From Streptomyces anulatus (GTDB lineage: Bacteria > Actinomycetota > Actinomycetes > Streptomycetales > Streptomycetaceae), in NCBI RefSeq assembly GCF_000721175.1, contig NZ_JOEZ01000003.1, positions 248,001 to 312,000 on the forward strand: a stretch of 64,000 bases of DNA, given 5' to 3'. Shown here one piece after another: positions 50,685 to 58,918 of this stretch. The notes under the pieces were generated by a model, which was not told the DNA's origin, made no database searches, and saw only the letters and a program-made list of their open reading frames with translations. The first letter of the stretch is position 1, and the number at the start of each line of letters is the position of its first letter. The translations under genes and the position numbers were made by a program.

Positions 50685-52127
50685 CTACCGCAGCGCGTCC
50701 ATCCACGCCTCGACCTCGTCCGCACCGCGCGGCAGACCCGACGACAGACACAGCGCACCGTCGGCCGTGATGACGAAGTCGTCCTCGATCCGCACGCCGA
50801 TGCCGCGCAGTTCCTCGGGGACCGTCAGGTCGTCGGGCTGGAAGTACAGCCCGGGCTCGACGGTGAGCACGTGGCCCTCCTCCAGCACGCCGCCCGGGTA
50901 CGTCTCGCCGCGGGCGGCGGCGCAGTCGTGGCAGTCCAGGCCGAGCATGTGGCCCGTACCGCAGACGGTGTACCGGCGGTACAGGCCGGCCTCGTGCGGG
51001 ATCGCCCCGCCACCGGGCCGCAGGCCCCAGGCGTCGAGCCCCTCGGCCATGACGCGCGTCGCGGCGTCGTGGAAGGCGCCGTACGGCGCACCGGGCCGCA
51101 GCGCGGCGATACCCGCCGACTGGGCGGCGAACACCAGGTCGTAGACGCGCCGTTGGACCTCCGAGAAGCGGCCGCCGACTGGCAGCGTCCGGGTGACGTC
51201 CCCGGTGTAGAACGAGTCGGCCTCGACACCCGCGTCCAGCAGCAGCAACTCCCCGTCCCGCACCGGGCCGTCGTTGTGCATCCAGTGCAGCACGCACGCG
51301 TGCGCGCCGGCCGCCGCGATGGTCTCGAACCCCAGACCGTACCCCTCCAGCCGGGCCCGCCGGTTGAAGGTGCCCTCGACCCACCGCTCGCCCCGCGCGA
51401 GGCGGGTGGCCTGCGGCAGTTCACCGACGACGTCGTGGAAGCCGGCGACCGTGTGCCCGACGGCGGCGCGCAGCTGATCGATCTCCCACGCGTCCTTGAC
51501 CAGCCGCAACTCCGACAGGAAGGCGAGCAGTTCGGCCTCGGCCGGTGCGGACGGCGGGATCAGCGCGTCGACGAGGGCGTCCTCGCCGCGCACCACCCGG
51601 GTCGGGACGCCGCCGCCGAGTGCCCACTCCATGCGCTCCCGGGCGACCGCCTCCACACCGAGGGCGTCCGCGGTCTCCTGGAGCGTCCGGCGTCGGCCGA
51701 CCCAGAACTCGCCGTGCTGCCGGTCGCTGTAGAACTCCGCCCCGGAAGGGCCGGCGTCGCGCGGCGACCGTGGCCGGGTGAACAGGGTGACCTCGTGCCC
51801 GCTGCCGGTGGGTTCGAAGACGAGCACACTGTCCGGCACCGCGGACGTCCCCTGCTCGGCGGTGAGGTGGATGAACGCCGAATGCGGCCGGAAGGCGTAG
51901 TCGAAGTCGTTGCTGCGGGTCTTGAGCCCGCCCGCCGGGACGACGATCCGCTCTCCGGGGAACCTCTCGGACACCGCCGCACGCCGCTCGGCCGCGCACG
52001 CCGCTCCGGAGACGGGCGGCAGCCTCCTGTCCGTGTCCGCCCACCCCTGCCGAAAGACCTCGGCCACCGCGGCCGGTGTCCGACGATCGTGACTCCGCGC
52101 CCCGCGCGAGCCGTCCCGCTGTTCCAT
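50685..52127 (-). CDS. pepP: Xaa-Pro aminopeptidase (M24B)
   Basis: 480 residues from the ATG at 52127, with GGGAAGG six bases before it; an ATG at 52145 is the alternative. An N-terminal creatinase-like domain is followed by the pita-bread metallopeptidase domain. The metal ligands are recognisable in LLLLDAGVEADSFYTGDVTRT (two Asp), GLDCHDC (His), VLTVEPGLYF (Glu) and GIGVRIEDDFVIT (Glu). It cleaves N-terminal residues next to proline. It is paralogous to, and directly downstream of, the next gene (gap 45 bases). Confidence 0.9.
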   Translation of the reverse strand: MEQRDGSRGARSHDRRTPAAVAEVFRQGWADTDRRLPPVSGAACAAERRAAVSERFPGERIVVPAGGLKTRSNDFDYAFRPHSAFIHLTAEQGTSAVPDSVLVFEPTGSGHEVTLFTRPRSPRDAGPSGAEFYSDRQHGEFWVGRRRTLQETADALGVEAVARERMEWALGGGVPTRVVRGEDALVDALIPPSAPAEAELLAFLSELRLVKDAWEIDQLRAAVGHTVAGFHDVVGELPQATRLARGERWVEGTFNRRARLEGYGLGFETIAAAGAHACVLHWMHNDGPVRDGELLLLDAGVEADSFYTGDVTRTLPVGGRFSEVQRRVYDLVFAAQSAGIAALRPGAPYGAFHDAATRVMAEGLDAWGLRPGGGAIPHEAGLYRRYTVCGTGHMLGLDCHDCAAARGETYPGGVLEEGHVLTVEPGLYFQPDDLTVPEELRGIGVRIEDDFVITADGALCLSSGLPRGADEVEAWMDALR

Positions 52128-52172
52128 CACATGCCTTCCCGTCATCCTGTGGGGTCCCGCGTCATCCGGTCG

Positions 52173-53636
52173 TCAGCCCCGCAGCCGGGCCATCCACGCC
52201 TCCACGTCGTCGGCGGCCCGGGGGAGGCCGGCCGAGAGGTTCTCGTTGCCCTCGTCGGTGACCAGGAAGTCGTCCTCGATCCGCACGCCGATGCCGCGGA
52301 ACTCCTCGGGCACGGTCAGGTCGTCCGACTGGAAGTACAGGCCCGGCTCGACGGTGAGCACCATGCCCGCCGCCAGCGTCCCGTCCACGTACAGCTCGGT
52401 GGGGGCCTTCGCGCAGTCGTGTACGTCCAGCCCGAGCATGTGGCCCGTGCCGGCCAGCGTCCAGCGGCGGTACAGCCCGAGTTCGTACGCCTCGTCCACC
52501 GACCGCTCGCCGAACAGCCCCCAGGAGGCGAGGTGTTCGGTCAGTACACGCTGGGCCGCGTGGTGGAAGTCCCGGTACTTGGCACCTGGCCTGACCGCTG
52601 CGATGCCGGCCGACTGCGCCTCGTACACCGCGTCGTACACCCTGCGCTGGATCGGCGTGAAGCGGCCGTCGACCGGCAGGGTGCGGGTGACGTCGGCGGT
52701 GTAGAGGTTGCGGCTCTCCACTCCGGCGTCGATCAGCAGCAGCTCGCCCGGGCGGGCCTCGCCGTCGTTGCGGACCCAGTGCAGGGTCGTGGCGTGCGGT
52801 CCCGCCGCGCAGACCGACGCGTAGCCGACGTCATTGCCCTCGATCCGCGCACGCATCCGGAAGGTGCCCTCGACGGCCCGCTCCAGGGTCGGCGTGTCCG
52901 TGCCGAGGACGCGCACCACGTCCTCGAAGCCACGCGCGGTCGCCCGGCAGGCGTGACGCAGGTCGGCGATCTCGAACTCGTCCTTGAGCAGCCTCATTTC
53001 GGACAGGGCGGTGCGGAACTCGGTGTCGCGCTCGGCGGTCACCCTGTCGTCCAGGGCGGCGTCGACGCCCGCGTCGTGGCCGCGCAGCAGACGGATCGGG
53101 CCGGTGGCCGAGGCGAGCCGCTCGGTCAGCGTGCGGACATCGCGGCAGGGCAGGCCGAGGAGCCGCTCGTTCTCGGTGAGGCTGTTGCGTCGGCCGTCCC
53201 AGAGCTCACCGTGGTAGTCGCGCCAGAACTCCCCGCTCTCGCGGTCGGACCGGGGGAGCAGATAGGCGATCGCCCGGTGCTCGCAGCCCTGACCGGGCTC
53301 CAGGACCAGCACGGAGTCCTGTGACTGGTCACCCGTCAGATAGACGTAGTCGGAGGACGGCCGGAACGGGTGGTCGGTGTCGTTGGCGCGGACCTTCGGG
53401 TTGCCGGCGGGGATCACCAGCAGTTCCCCGGGGAAGAGGGCGGAGAGCGTCGCCCGGCGGCGTGCGGTGTACACCGCCTGCGCTATGGGCTCGAGGTCGT
53501 GGCGCTCGGTGTCCGCCCAGCCTTGCCTCATGTTCTCGGCGAGCTCGGCGCTCACGTCCCCGTACAGACCGTTCTTCCGCGTCCTGCCCTCGTCCGACTC
53601 ATCAGTTGCGACCGCCTCCCGGTGCGAATCCGTCAC
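52173..53636 (-). CDS. pepP: Xaa-Pro aminopeptidase (M24B), upstream paralogue
   Basis: 487 residues from the GTG at 53636, preceded by GAGGAGGA. The same two-domain M24B architecture is present: FPGELLVIPAGNPKVRANDTDHPFRPSSDYVYLTG in the N-domain, and catalytic-domain metal ligands in LLLIDAGVESRNLYTADVTRT, GLDVHDC, VLTVEPGLYF and GIGVRIEDDFLVT. Similarity to the downstream paralogue runs the full length. A promoter candidate with an internal palindrome precedes it. Confidence 0.9.
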   Translation of the reverse strand: MTDSHREAVATDESDEGRTRKNGLYGDVSAELAENMRQGWADTERHDLEPIAQAVYTARRRATLSALFPGELLVIPAGNPKVRANDTDHPFRPSSDYVYLTGDQSQDSVLVLEPGQGCEHRAIAYLLPRSDRESGEFWRDYHGELWDGRRNSLTENERLLGLPCRDVRTLTERLASATGPIRLLRGHDAGVDAALDDRVTAERDTEFRTALSEMRLLKDEFEIADLRHACRATARGFEDVVRVLGTDTPTLERAVEGTFRMRARIEGNDVGYASVCAAGPHATTLHWVRNDGEARPGELLLIDAGVESRNLYTADVTRTLPVDGRFTPIQRRVYDAVYEAQSAGIAAVRPGAKYRDFHHAAQRVLTEHLASWGLFGERSVDEAYELGLYRRWTLAGTGHMLGLDVHDCAKAPTELYVDGTLAAGMVLTVEPGLYFQSDDLTVPEEFRGIGVRIEDDFLVTDEGNENLSAGLPRAADDVEAWMARLRG

Positions 53637-53673
53637 GCTCGTTCCTCCTCGATCGTGGGTGGATGGAGCTTGC

Positions 53674-53702
53674 AATGTACGGTGTGACATTTTACAGGGC
53701 AA
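53674..53702 (-). promoter_or_regulatory. Candidate promoter and operator of the tandem aminopeptidase operon
   Basis: On the minus strand TTGCCC (53702-53697) and TACATT (53679-53674) are spaced by exactly 17 bases. The inverted repeat AATGT-N8-ACATT (53674-53691) covers the -10 and spacer, a position suited to a repressor. It stands out as an AT-rich patch. Confidence 0.5.
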
Positions 53703-54104
53703 GGTGTGGGCCCCATCGGAACCCTGCCGCGCCGCCGACCCACCCCTGGCCGCCGGGGTCCTGCGTGGTCGCTGCTCGGCCGTTTCGCACCTGGTCGACC
53801 GGGATGTCCTGAGGGATCTCGGCCTGCTCGAGAAACGGCCGTGATGGCGCGACGTCCCGTGACGGCGACCAGCGTCCTCACGTCTCCCTTGGCTCTCGCT
53901 GCCGCCGGCCTGTCCTTCGCTCTGCCGAGGATCGCGGAAACCGGACCGAGGCATCGAGCCGGTCGGGGAAGCCGGGGACGCGCAAGGTCTCATCGCAGGC
54001 CCCGCCGGGCCGGTGCGGCTTCGCTCCACTGCCTGGACGTACGAACGGAGTGCTCCCTATGTTGTTGCAGCTGTCAGGGGCGAGATCAAACAGGGGGATC
54101 GGAC
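53703..54104. other. Gap upstream of the transposase-like gene
   Basis: About 400 bases without a supported gene. Reading frames here lack family matches and ribosome binding sites. A short stretch on the plus strand ending at 53844 (VSHLVDRDVLRDLGLLEKRP) could be the tail of a decayed gene, but nothing upstream supports it. No transposon terminal repeat was recognised. Confidence 0.4.
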
Positions 54105-55271
54105 ATGAGCGATATCGCCGTCCAGCGGCACCGTGAAATCCCGGGCCATAAGGAGGAACCGCTGTCGGAGTTCATCGACCGTCTCTTCGGCAGCCTTTCG
54201 CGGACGGACCAGCGCAACCGCTCCCGCGAGTACGTGAGGGGCCTGCTGTCGACCCCGGGCAAGAAGTCGCTGCGGCGGATGGCGGCCGCGGTCTCCGACT
54301 CCCCGCACACCGCGCAGGCCCTGCAACAGTTCGTCAACGTCAGCCCCTGGGACTGGCGGCCGGTGCGGCACGCGCTCGCCGAGTGGGTCGAGCAGCGCCG
54401 TGCGACCACGGTCTGGGGCTTGGAGGTGGCGGCGATACCCAAGCGCGGCGAGCACTCGGCCGGCGTGCACCGGCGGGCGACCGCCGACACCGAGGGTGGG
54501 GTCAACGGCCAGCTGGCCGTCGGCCTGTTCCTGGCGTCGGCCGACCTGTGCGTACCGGTCGACTGGCGCCTGGTGCTGCCGGGGCGGTGGCAGAGCGACG
54601 GGGCGTGGCGAGCCGCGGCCCGCATCGCCGAGGACGAGGTCACACCCGCGGAGGGAGCCTGCGCTCTCGATCTCGTACGGGCCCGGACGCGCGCCACTCG
54701 TCGCAGGGGGTTCCCGGTCGTCGTCGACCTCACCCGGGTCCCGCACGACGCCATGTTCCTGTCCGGGGTCGCCACGCTCGGGACAGGGTTCGTCGCACGG
54801 ATCTCCGGTGACACCGTCCTGCATCCGCGGGCCGGTGACCGGGGGCCGGTCCTTGCACGAGAACTCCTCCGTAGTGCCCCCGGGTTGCCCCTGAGTGACG
54901 CGGGTGTCGCGGCGGGGGCGCCCGGGCGCGGGCCCTCCCGGGTGCGGACCTGTGTCGTCCGGCCGGCCGTCGGGGCGTCGGCCGCACGGCGGCGCCTGTG
55001 CAGGGTGATCGTCGAGCTCCCGGCCGGGGAGGACCGCGCTCCGAGGTACTTCCTCACCGATCTCACCCACCACCAGCCCATGGCGGTGCTCGCCCTCGCG
55101 GACACCGCCGAGCGGACCCCCGCCACGGTGCGCCGACTGCGGGACCACTTCGGCCTCGCGGACTTCGAGGGCCGCTCCTACCCCGGCTGGCACCACCACA
55201 TGACGCTCATGTCGGCGGCCTACGCCTTCGAGCGCCTGACCGCGACGGGCACCGACAGCGGCGCGGCCTGA
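54105..55271 (+). CDS. IS701-type DDE transposase-like protein
   Basis: 388 residues from the ATG at 54105, just after a GGGGGATC run. It shows the IS701 pattern: FIDRLFGSLSRTDQRNRSREYVRGLLSTPGKKSLRRMA, then WDWRPVRHALAEWVEQRR, GGVNGQLAVGLFLASADLCVPVDWRLVLPGRW with typical spacing, and a C-terminal RRLRDHFGLADFEGRSYPGWHHHMTLMSAAYAF. No flanking inverted repeats or target duplication was identified. Solitary relatives often sit beside biosynthetic clusters, so it may be an immobile remnant. Confidence 0.8.
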   Translation: MSDIAVQRHREIPGHKEEPLSEFIDRLFGSLSRTDQRNRSREYVRGLLSTPGKKSLRRMAAAVSDSPHTAQALQQFVNVSPWDWRPVRHALAEWVEQRRATTVWGLEVAAIPKRGEHSAGVHRRATADTEGGVNGQLAVGLFLASADLCVPVDWRLVLPGRWQSDGAWRAAARIAEDEVTPAEGACALDLVRARTRATRRRGFPVVVDLTRVPHDAMFLSGVATLGTGFVARISGDTVLHPRAGDRGPVLARELLRSAPGLPLSDAGVAAGAPGRGPSRVRTCVVRPAVGASAARRRLCRVIVELPAGEDRAPRYFLTDLTHHQPMAVLALADTAERTPATVRRLRDHFGLADFEGRSYPGWHHHMTLMSAAYAFERLTATGTDSGAA

Positions 55272-55340
55272 TCCGCGGCACGGACTCGACGGGTCGGTCC
55301 CCGCCCCTCGTCCGGGCCGAGCGCCGGTACGTCAGGTACT

Positions 55341-55385
55341 CCCGTGCGGCGCGCCGCACCCCTGCGGGAGTGCGCGCCGCACGGG
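55341..55385. terminator. Bidirectional terminator between transposase-like gene and P450
   Basis: Fourteen-base perfect arms CCCGTGCGGCGCGC (55341-55354) and GCGCGCCGCACGGG (55372-55385) with a 17-base loop. It lies between two convergent genes, 70 bases after one stop and 7 bases after the other. Confidence 0.65.
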
Positions 55386-55391
55386 GGCGCC

Positions 55392-56768
55392 TCATGGCGA
55401 GCTCGTCGCCGACCGCGCGGGTGAGGTGAGCGTGACCCTCAGCCTGCCGGGGTTGAGGGTGAGCTGGGGGAGGCGGGGCTGGGTGAGGCGGGTGTCCAGC
55501 AGGGTGACGTCCCAGTGGCTGAGCAGGGACGCCAGCAGCATGACGCCCTCCATCATCGAGAACTCGTCCCCGATGCACTTGCGGGCTCCGCCGCCGAACA
55601 CCGCGAAGGGGACCCGGGGCTTGGAGCCCTGGGCGTCCCAGCGGTCGGGGTCGAAGCGCAGCGGGTCCGGGTAGAGCTCGGGCAGGTGGCTGATGAGATA
55701 CGGGCTGTACGCGAGGGTCGTGCCGCGGGGCAGGGCGTACGGGCCCAGTTCGGTGTCCTTCTCGGTCCGGCGTGTCAGGAACCAGCCGGGCGGGTGCATG
55801 CGCAGCGCTTCGGTGAACACCTGTCGCGTGTAGGTGAGGTGGGGCAGGTCCTCCCAGCGGGCCGTGCGGCCGCCGAGGACGGAGGTGACCTCGCCCGTGA
55901 GGCGCCGGTGCACGTCGGGGTGCGTGGCGCTGAGGCGCAGGCTCCAGTTCAGCGCGCCGGCCGTGGTCTCCGTACCTGCCGAGTACATGGTCACGGCCTG
56001 GTCCACGAGTTCGTCGTCAGTGAGGGCGGGAGTGTCGCTGTCCGGGTCGCGGGCGGCCATCAGCATCGACAGGAGGGTCGCGCCTTCAGGACCTTCGGCG
56101 TCGCCGCGTCGGCGGCGCTCGGCGGTGAGTTGTGTCATCGAGCGGCGGACGCGTTCGGTGGCCCGCAGGTAGCGGACGGTGCCCGGCGTGGGCACCTTGC
56201 GCAGCGGTTTCGGCAGCAGGGTGTGCCGGGTGAAGCCGGCCATGAGCGTGTCGAAGTCCGCCGCCAGACGTGCGTGGATCGCCGGCTCCAGGCGGGTGCC
56301 GAAGACCGAGGACAGCACGATGTCGGCGGTCAGGCTGCGCGAGGTGATGCCCAGGTCGAGCACCTGGCCGTCGTGCCAGCCGCCCACGACGGTGTCGATC
56401 CGCTGAGTGATGATGCGGGCGTAGTCGGGGAACCTGGCCTGGTGAAAGGCGGGTTGCATCAGGCGGCGCTGGCGGCGGTGTTCGGCCGCGGGGCAGGTGG
56501 CGAGGCCCTGGCCGCCCGCTTCGCGCAGGCGCTCGAAGAGCGGGCCGCCCTTGTCGAAGACCCGGTCCTGGACCAGTACGGAGCGCGTCAGTTCGGGGTC
56601 GCACACCACCATGACGGGCATGCGGCCTAACCGGATCTCCACCACCGGGCCGTGTGCGGGCAGGGTGCGCAGGAACGCCAGGGGTGAGCGCAGGAAGGCC
56701 GGCAGATGCCCCACCAGAGGCCGGGCGCCGGGGGCCCGGGGCGCCGTGGAAACGTTGTTCATGTCCAT
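55392..56768 (-). CDS. Cytochrome P450
   Basis: 458 residues from the ATG at 56768, with AAGGAG six bases before it. All P450 signatures are present: the I-helix oxygen-binding AGTETTAGALNW, EALR in the K-helix (TEALRMHPP), and the heme loop FAVFGGGARKCIG with Cys398 as axial ligand. The short hydrophilic N-terminus indicates a soluble enzyme needing ferredoxin and reductase. It diverges from the polyprenyl/cyclase operon across a 347-base control region and probably oxidises its product. Confidence 0.92.
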   Translation of the reverse strand: MDMNNVSTAPRAPGARPLVGHLPAFLRSPLAFLRTLPAHGPVVEIRLGRMPVMVVCDPELTRSVLVQDRVFDKGGPLFERLREAGGQGLATCPAAEHRRQRRLMQPAFHQARFPDYARIITQRIDTVVGGWHDGQVLDLGITSRSLTADIVLSSVFGTRLEPAIHARLAADFDTLMAGFTRHTLLPKPLRKVPTPGTVRYLRATERVRRSMTQLTAERRRRGDAEGPEGATLLSMLMAARDPDSDTPALTDDELVDQAVTMYSAGTETTAGALNWSLRLSATHPDVHRRLTGEVTSVLGGRTARWEDLPHLTYTRQVFTEALRMHPPGWFLTRRTEKDTELGPYALPRGTTLAYSPYLISHLPELYPDPLRFDPDRWDAQGSKPRVPFAVFGGGARKCIGDEFSMMEGVMLLASLLSHWDVTLLDTRLTQPRLPQLTLNPGRLRVTLTSPARSATSSP

Positions 56769-56903
56769 GACCGACTCCTTGTGTTCCTTGGCTGCTTGGG
56801 GTCGCACGGGGCCAGCACGTGGACTGTAAGGAGGGTGGGAGGCACCGTCCATGCCGCATCCGGGCGCGGACGCTTCTTTGGCATGTCACCTCAAGGGGGT
56901 GCG

Positions 56904-56919
56904 TGTGATCTGAATCACA
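56904..56919. promoter_or_regulatory. CRP-type palindrome
   Basis: TGTGATCTGAATCACA is a TGTGA-N6-TCACA palindrome, matching the CRP-family consensus in both half-sites. It lies 136 bases before the P450 start and about 196 bases before the polyprenyl synthase start. Binding by the streptomycete Crp or another CRP/FNR protein is inferred. Confidence 0.5.
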
Positions 56920-57033
56920 TGATGCGTATGGGGTGGGTCACGGTGTGTGCGGGTGGGCCGGAACTTCGCCACGAAATGCCCAGTTCCGCCATTCGATGCG
57001 TGAGAGTGGAGGTGGAGACTCCCGTTCCTTTCG

Positions 57034-57049
57034 GCAATTGAGTAATTGC
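57034..57049. promoter_or_regulatory. AT-rich palindrome, candidate operator
   Basis: GCAATT-gagt-AATTGC is a perfect six-base inverted repeat with a four-base centre. It lies 67 bases upstream of the polyprenyl synthase start, in otherwise GC-rich DNA. Confidence 0.4.
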
Positions 57050-57115
57050 GTTCTGGCGCCGTCGAGTTGACGGATCCTAGCCTGTGGGTCACCTTCGACT
57101 GGTCACGGGGGAGGC

Positions 57116-58195
57116 ATGCGAGTGAAGAGAACTTCAGTTCCGGCAATGCGCCCGAACCACGTTCCGAACCGCGAGGATTTATCCCGGGTTCAAGGGCGCC
57201 TTCAGGAGGACCTGGCCCGGGTACGGGAATCACTGAGGTCATTGGTGATTCCCTCCCAGGGGCGAATCAGCGAACCGATCCGATACGCCGTGGAGAAGCC
57301 GGGCCGAATGCTGAGGCCCACGCTTGTCCTGCTCTCCTCCTATCTGCTGGAGGATCTGCCGGAGGGCGTACGGGACACCGTCGCGCAACAGCGCGTCATC
57401 GAGGCCGCCGCCGTCGTGGAGACGCTCCACATCGCCACCCTCTGCCACGACGACCTGATCGACGGCGCGACGCTGCGGCGCGGCAGACCCAGTACGAACG
57501 CCGTGTACGGCGACGCGCTCGCCCTGCTGGCCGGCGACTACCTCCTGGCGCGCTGTATGCAGGTCGCCGCCTCCCTGGACGTGACGCGGGTGCAGGTCAT
57601 GGCCGACACGCTGATCGACGTCTGCGTCGGGCAGATGCTGGAGTCGAGCCAACTGCACGATGCGCAGCGCACGGAGGAGGACTATCTCGCCGCCGTCTCG
57701 GGCAAGACCGCGCGCCTGCTGCGCACGGCCGCGGGCATGGGCGCACTCCGGTCGGAGGCGTCGGACGACGCCCGGGCGGCGCTGGAACGGTTCGGGCACC
57801 ACCTCGGCATGGCGTTCCAGATCTGGGACGACATTCTCGACATCTGTAGCGAGGAGACCGGGAAACAGCAGGCCAAAGACATTATGAACGGCGTCTACAC
57901 CCTTCCGGTCATCTACGCGGTGAAGGACGTTCCCGACCTGGTGCTGCCGCTCCTGCGCGATCTCCCCATTTCCGACGAGCAATGCCGCAGGATTGTCGCC
58001 GTGGTGCGGGAATGCGGTGCGATAGACCGGGCCGCCGAATTGGCGCAACGGCATATCTCGGATGCGCTGCATGCCGTCGAAACACATCCGGCGACCATGC
58101 GAAGGGCGCCCGTGGTGCGGCAATGCCTGCGTGATCTCATCGACGTTTTCGCCACCCAGCATCCGGCACTTCACGTCCTGCCCACGGCTCCGTGA
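57116..58195 (+). CDS. Polyprenyl diphosphate synthase, long-chain type
   Basis: 359 residues, ATG preceded by GGGGGAGG. Trans-isoprenyl synthase with both Asp-rich motifs: HDDLID (DDLID at 112-116) and WDDILD (DDILD at 238-242), plus GRMLRPTLVLLSSYLL and SGKTARLLRTA. The residue five before the first motif is Ala107, small as in hepta-/octaprenyl synthases and unlike the bulky residue of farnesyl/geranylgeranyl synthases, so a long product is likely. It is the first gene of a seven-gene operon and would feed the UbiA-type prenyltransferase. Confidence 0.9.
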   Translation: MRVKRTSVPAMRPNHVPNREDLSRVQGRLQEDLARVRESLRSLVIPSQGRISEPIRYAVEKPGRMLRPTLVLLSSYLLEDLPEGVRDTVAQQRVIEAAAVVETLHIATLCHDDLIDGATLRRGRPSTNAVYGDALALLAGDYLLARCMQVAASLDVTRVQVMADTLIDVCVGQMLESSQLHDAQRTEEDYLAAVSGKTARLLRTAAGMGALRSEASDDARAALERFGHHLGMAFQIWDDILDICSEETGKQQAKDIMNGVYTLPVIYAVKDVPDLVLPLLRDLPISDEQCRRIVAVVRECGAIDRAAELAQRHISDALHAVETHPATMRRAPVVRQCLRDLIDVFATQHPALHVLPTAP

Positions 58196-58207
58196 GGGAG
58201 GGTGCTC

Positions 58208-58918
58208 GTGCCGGGAATCCGCAGCGACTTCATCACCGACTACGACGCACTCGCCGATGCCTGGTGGGACCCGCGAGGGCCGCTCGCTCCGCTCGGCTGG
58301 ATCGCCCGTGCGCGCGCCGCCCACGTTCCGCGCGCCACGCGCGAGGGAGCCCGTCTGCTCGACGTGGCCTGCGGGGGAGGGCTGTTCGGGCCGCACCTGA
58401 CAGGCAAGGGGTACCAGGTGATCGGGGTCGATCTGTCGTCCCGCTCCTTGCGCGAGGCGCTCGGCCACGGATTCGACGCGGTCGCCCAGGCGGACATCGG
58501 CCGGCTCCCTTTCGCGGGCGCTTCGTTCGACGTCGTCACGGCCGGGCAGTGCCTCGAACACGTACCCGACCCGTTCCGCGCGGTGGAGGAGGCCTGCAGG
58601 GTGCTGCGACCCGGTGGGACGCTGATCGTCGACACCATCGCGACCACCGTGCTCGCCCGCGTGCTGGCCATCGGCGTCGCCGAGAACCTGCCCCTGCCCG
58701 GCAGACCACCGCGCGGCACCCACGACCACCGGCTCTTCGTCGACCGGCGGCGGCTCGTCGCCACCGCCCACGCCCAAGGCGTGGCCCTGCGACTGACCGG
58801 GCTGCGCCCGCACGTCCGGGACGGACTGCGCTATCTGGTCGGACGACGTGAGGAGGTCCGCATGGTTCCCACTCGGTCAACCGGAGTGCTGTACCTGGGG
58901 GTTGGACGCAAATGCTGA
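58208..58918 (+). CDS. UbiG-like SAM-dependent methyltransferase
   Basis: 236 residues from the GTG at 58208; GGGAGG lies six bases before it, and a GTG at 58202 is the alternative. Class I methyltransferase: the SAM loop RLLDVACGGGLFG (motif around 52-58), VIGVDLSSRSL, and AGQCLEHVPDPFRAVEEACRVLRPGGTLIVDT. The opening DYDALADAWWDPRGPLAPLGWIARARAAHV resembles UbiG, the ubiquinone O-methyltransferase. It likely methylates a ring hydroxyl of the prenylated product. It overlaps the next gene by seven bases. Confidence 0.88.
   Translation: MPGIRSDFITDYDALADAWWDPRGPLAPLGWIARARAAHVPRATREGARLLDVACGGGLFGPHLTGKGYQVIGVDLSSRSLREALGHGFDAVAQADIGRLPFAGASFDVVTAGQCLEHVPDPFRAVEEACRVLRPGGTLIVDTIATTVLARVLAIGVAENLPLPGRPPRGTHDHRLFVDRRRLVATAHAQGVALRLTGLRPHVRDGLRYLVGRREEVRMVPTRSTGVLYLGVGRKC

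Larger units (their letters stand above)
56769..57115. promoter_or_regulatory. Divergent control region of the P450 and prenyl-cyclase operon
   Basis: 347 bases without a gene, holding two palindromes described separately (56904-56919 and 57034-57049). A TTGACG (57067-57072) upstream of the plus-strand operon could be a -35 element, but the matching -10 is poor. Confidence 0.5.

Noticed and set aside
53377..53844. Plus-strand frame upstream of the transposase-like gene
   Set aside because: Most of it is antisense to the aminopeptidase. Only the last 50 or so residues are free, without a start signal or family match.
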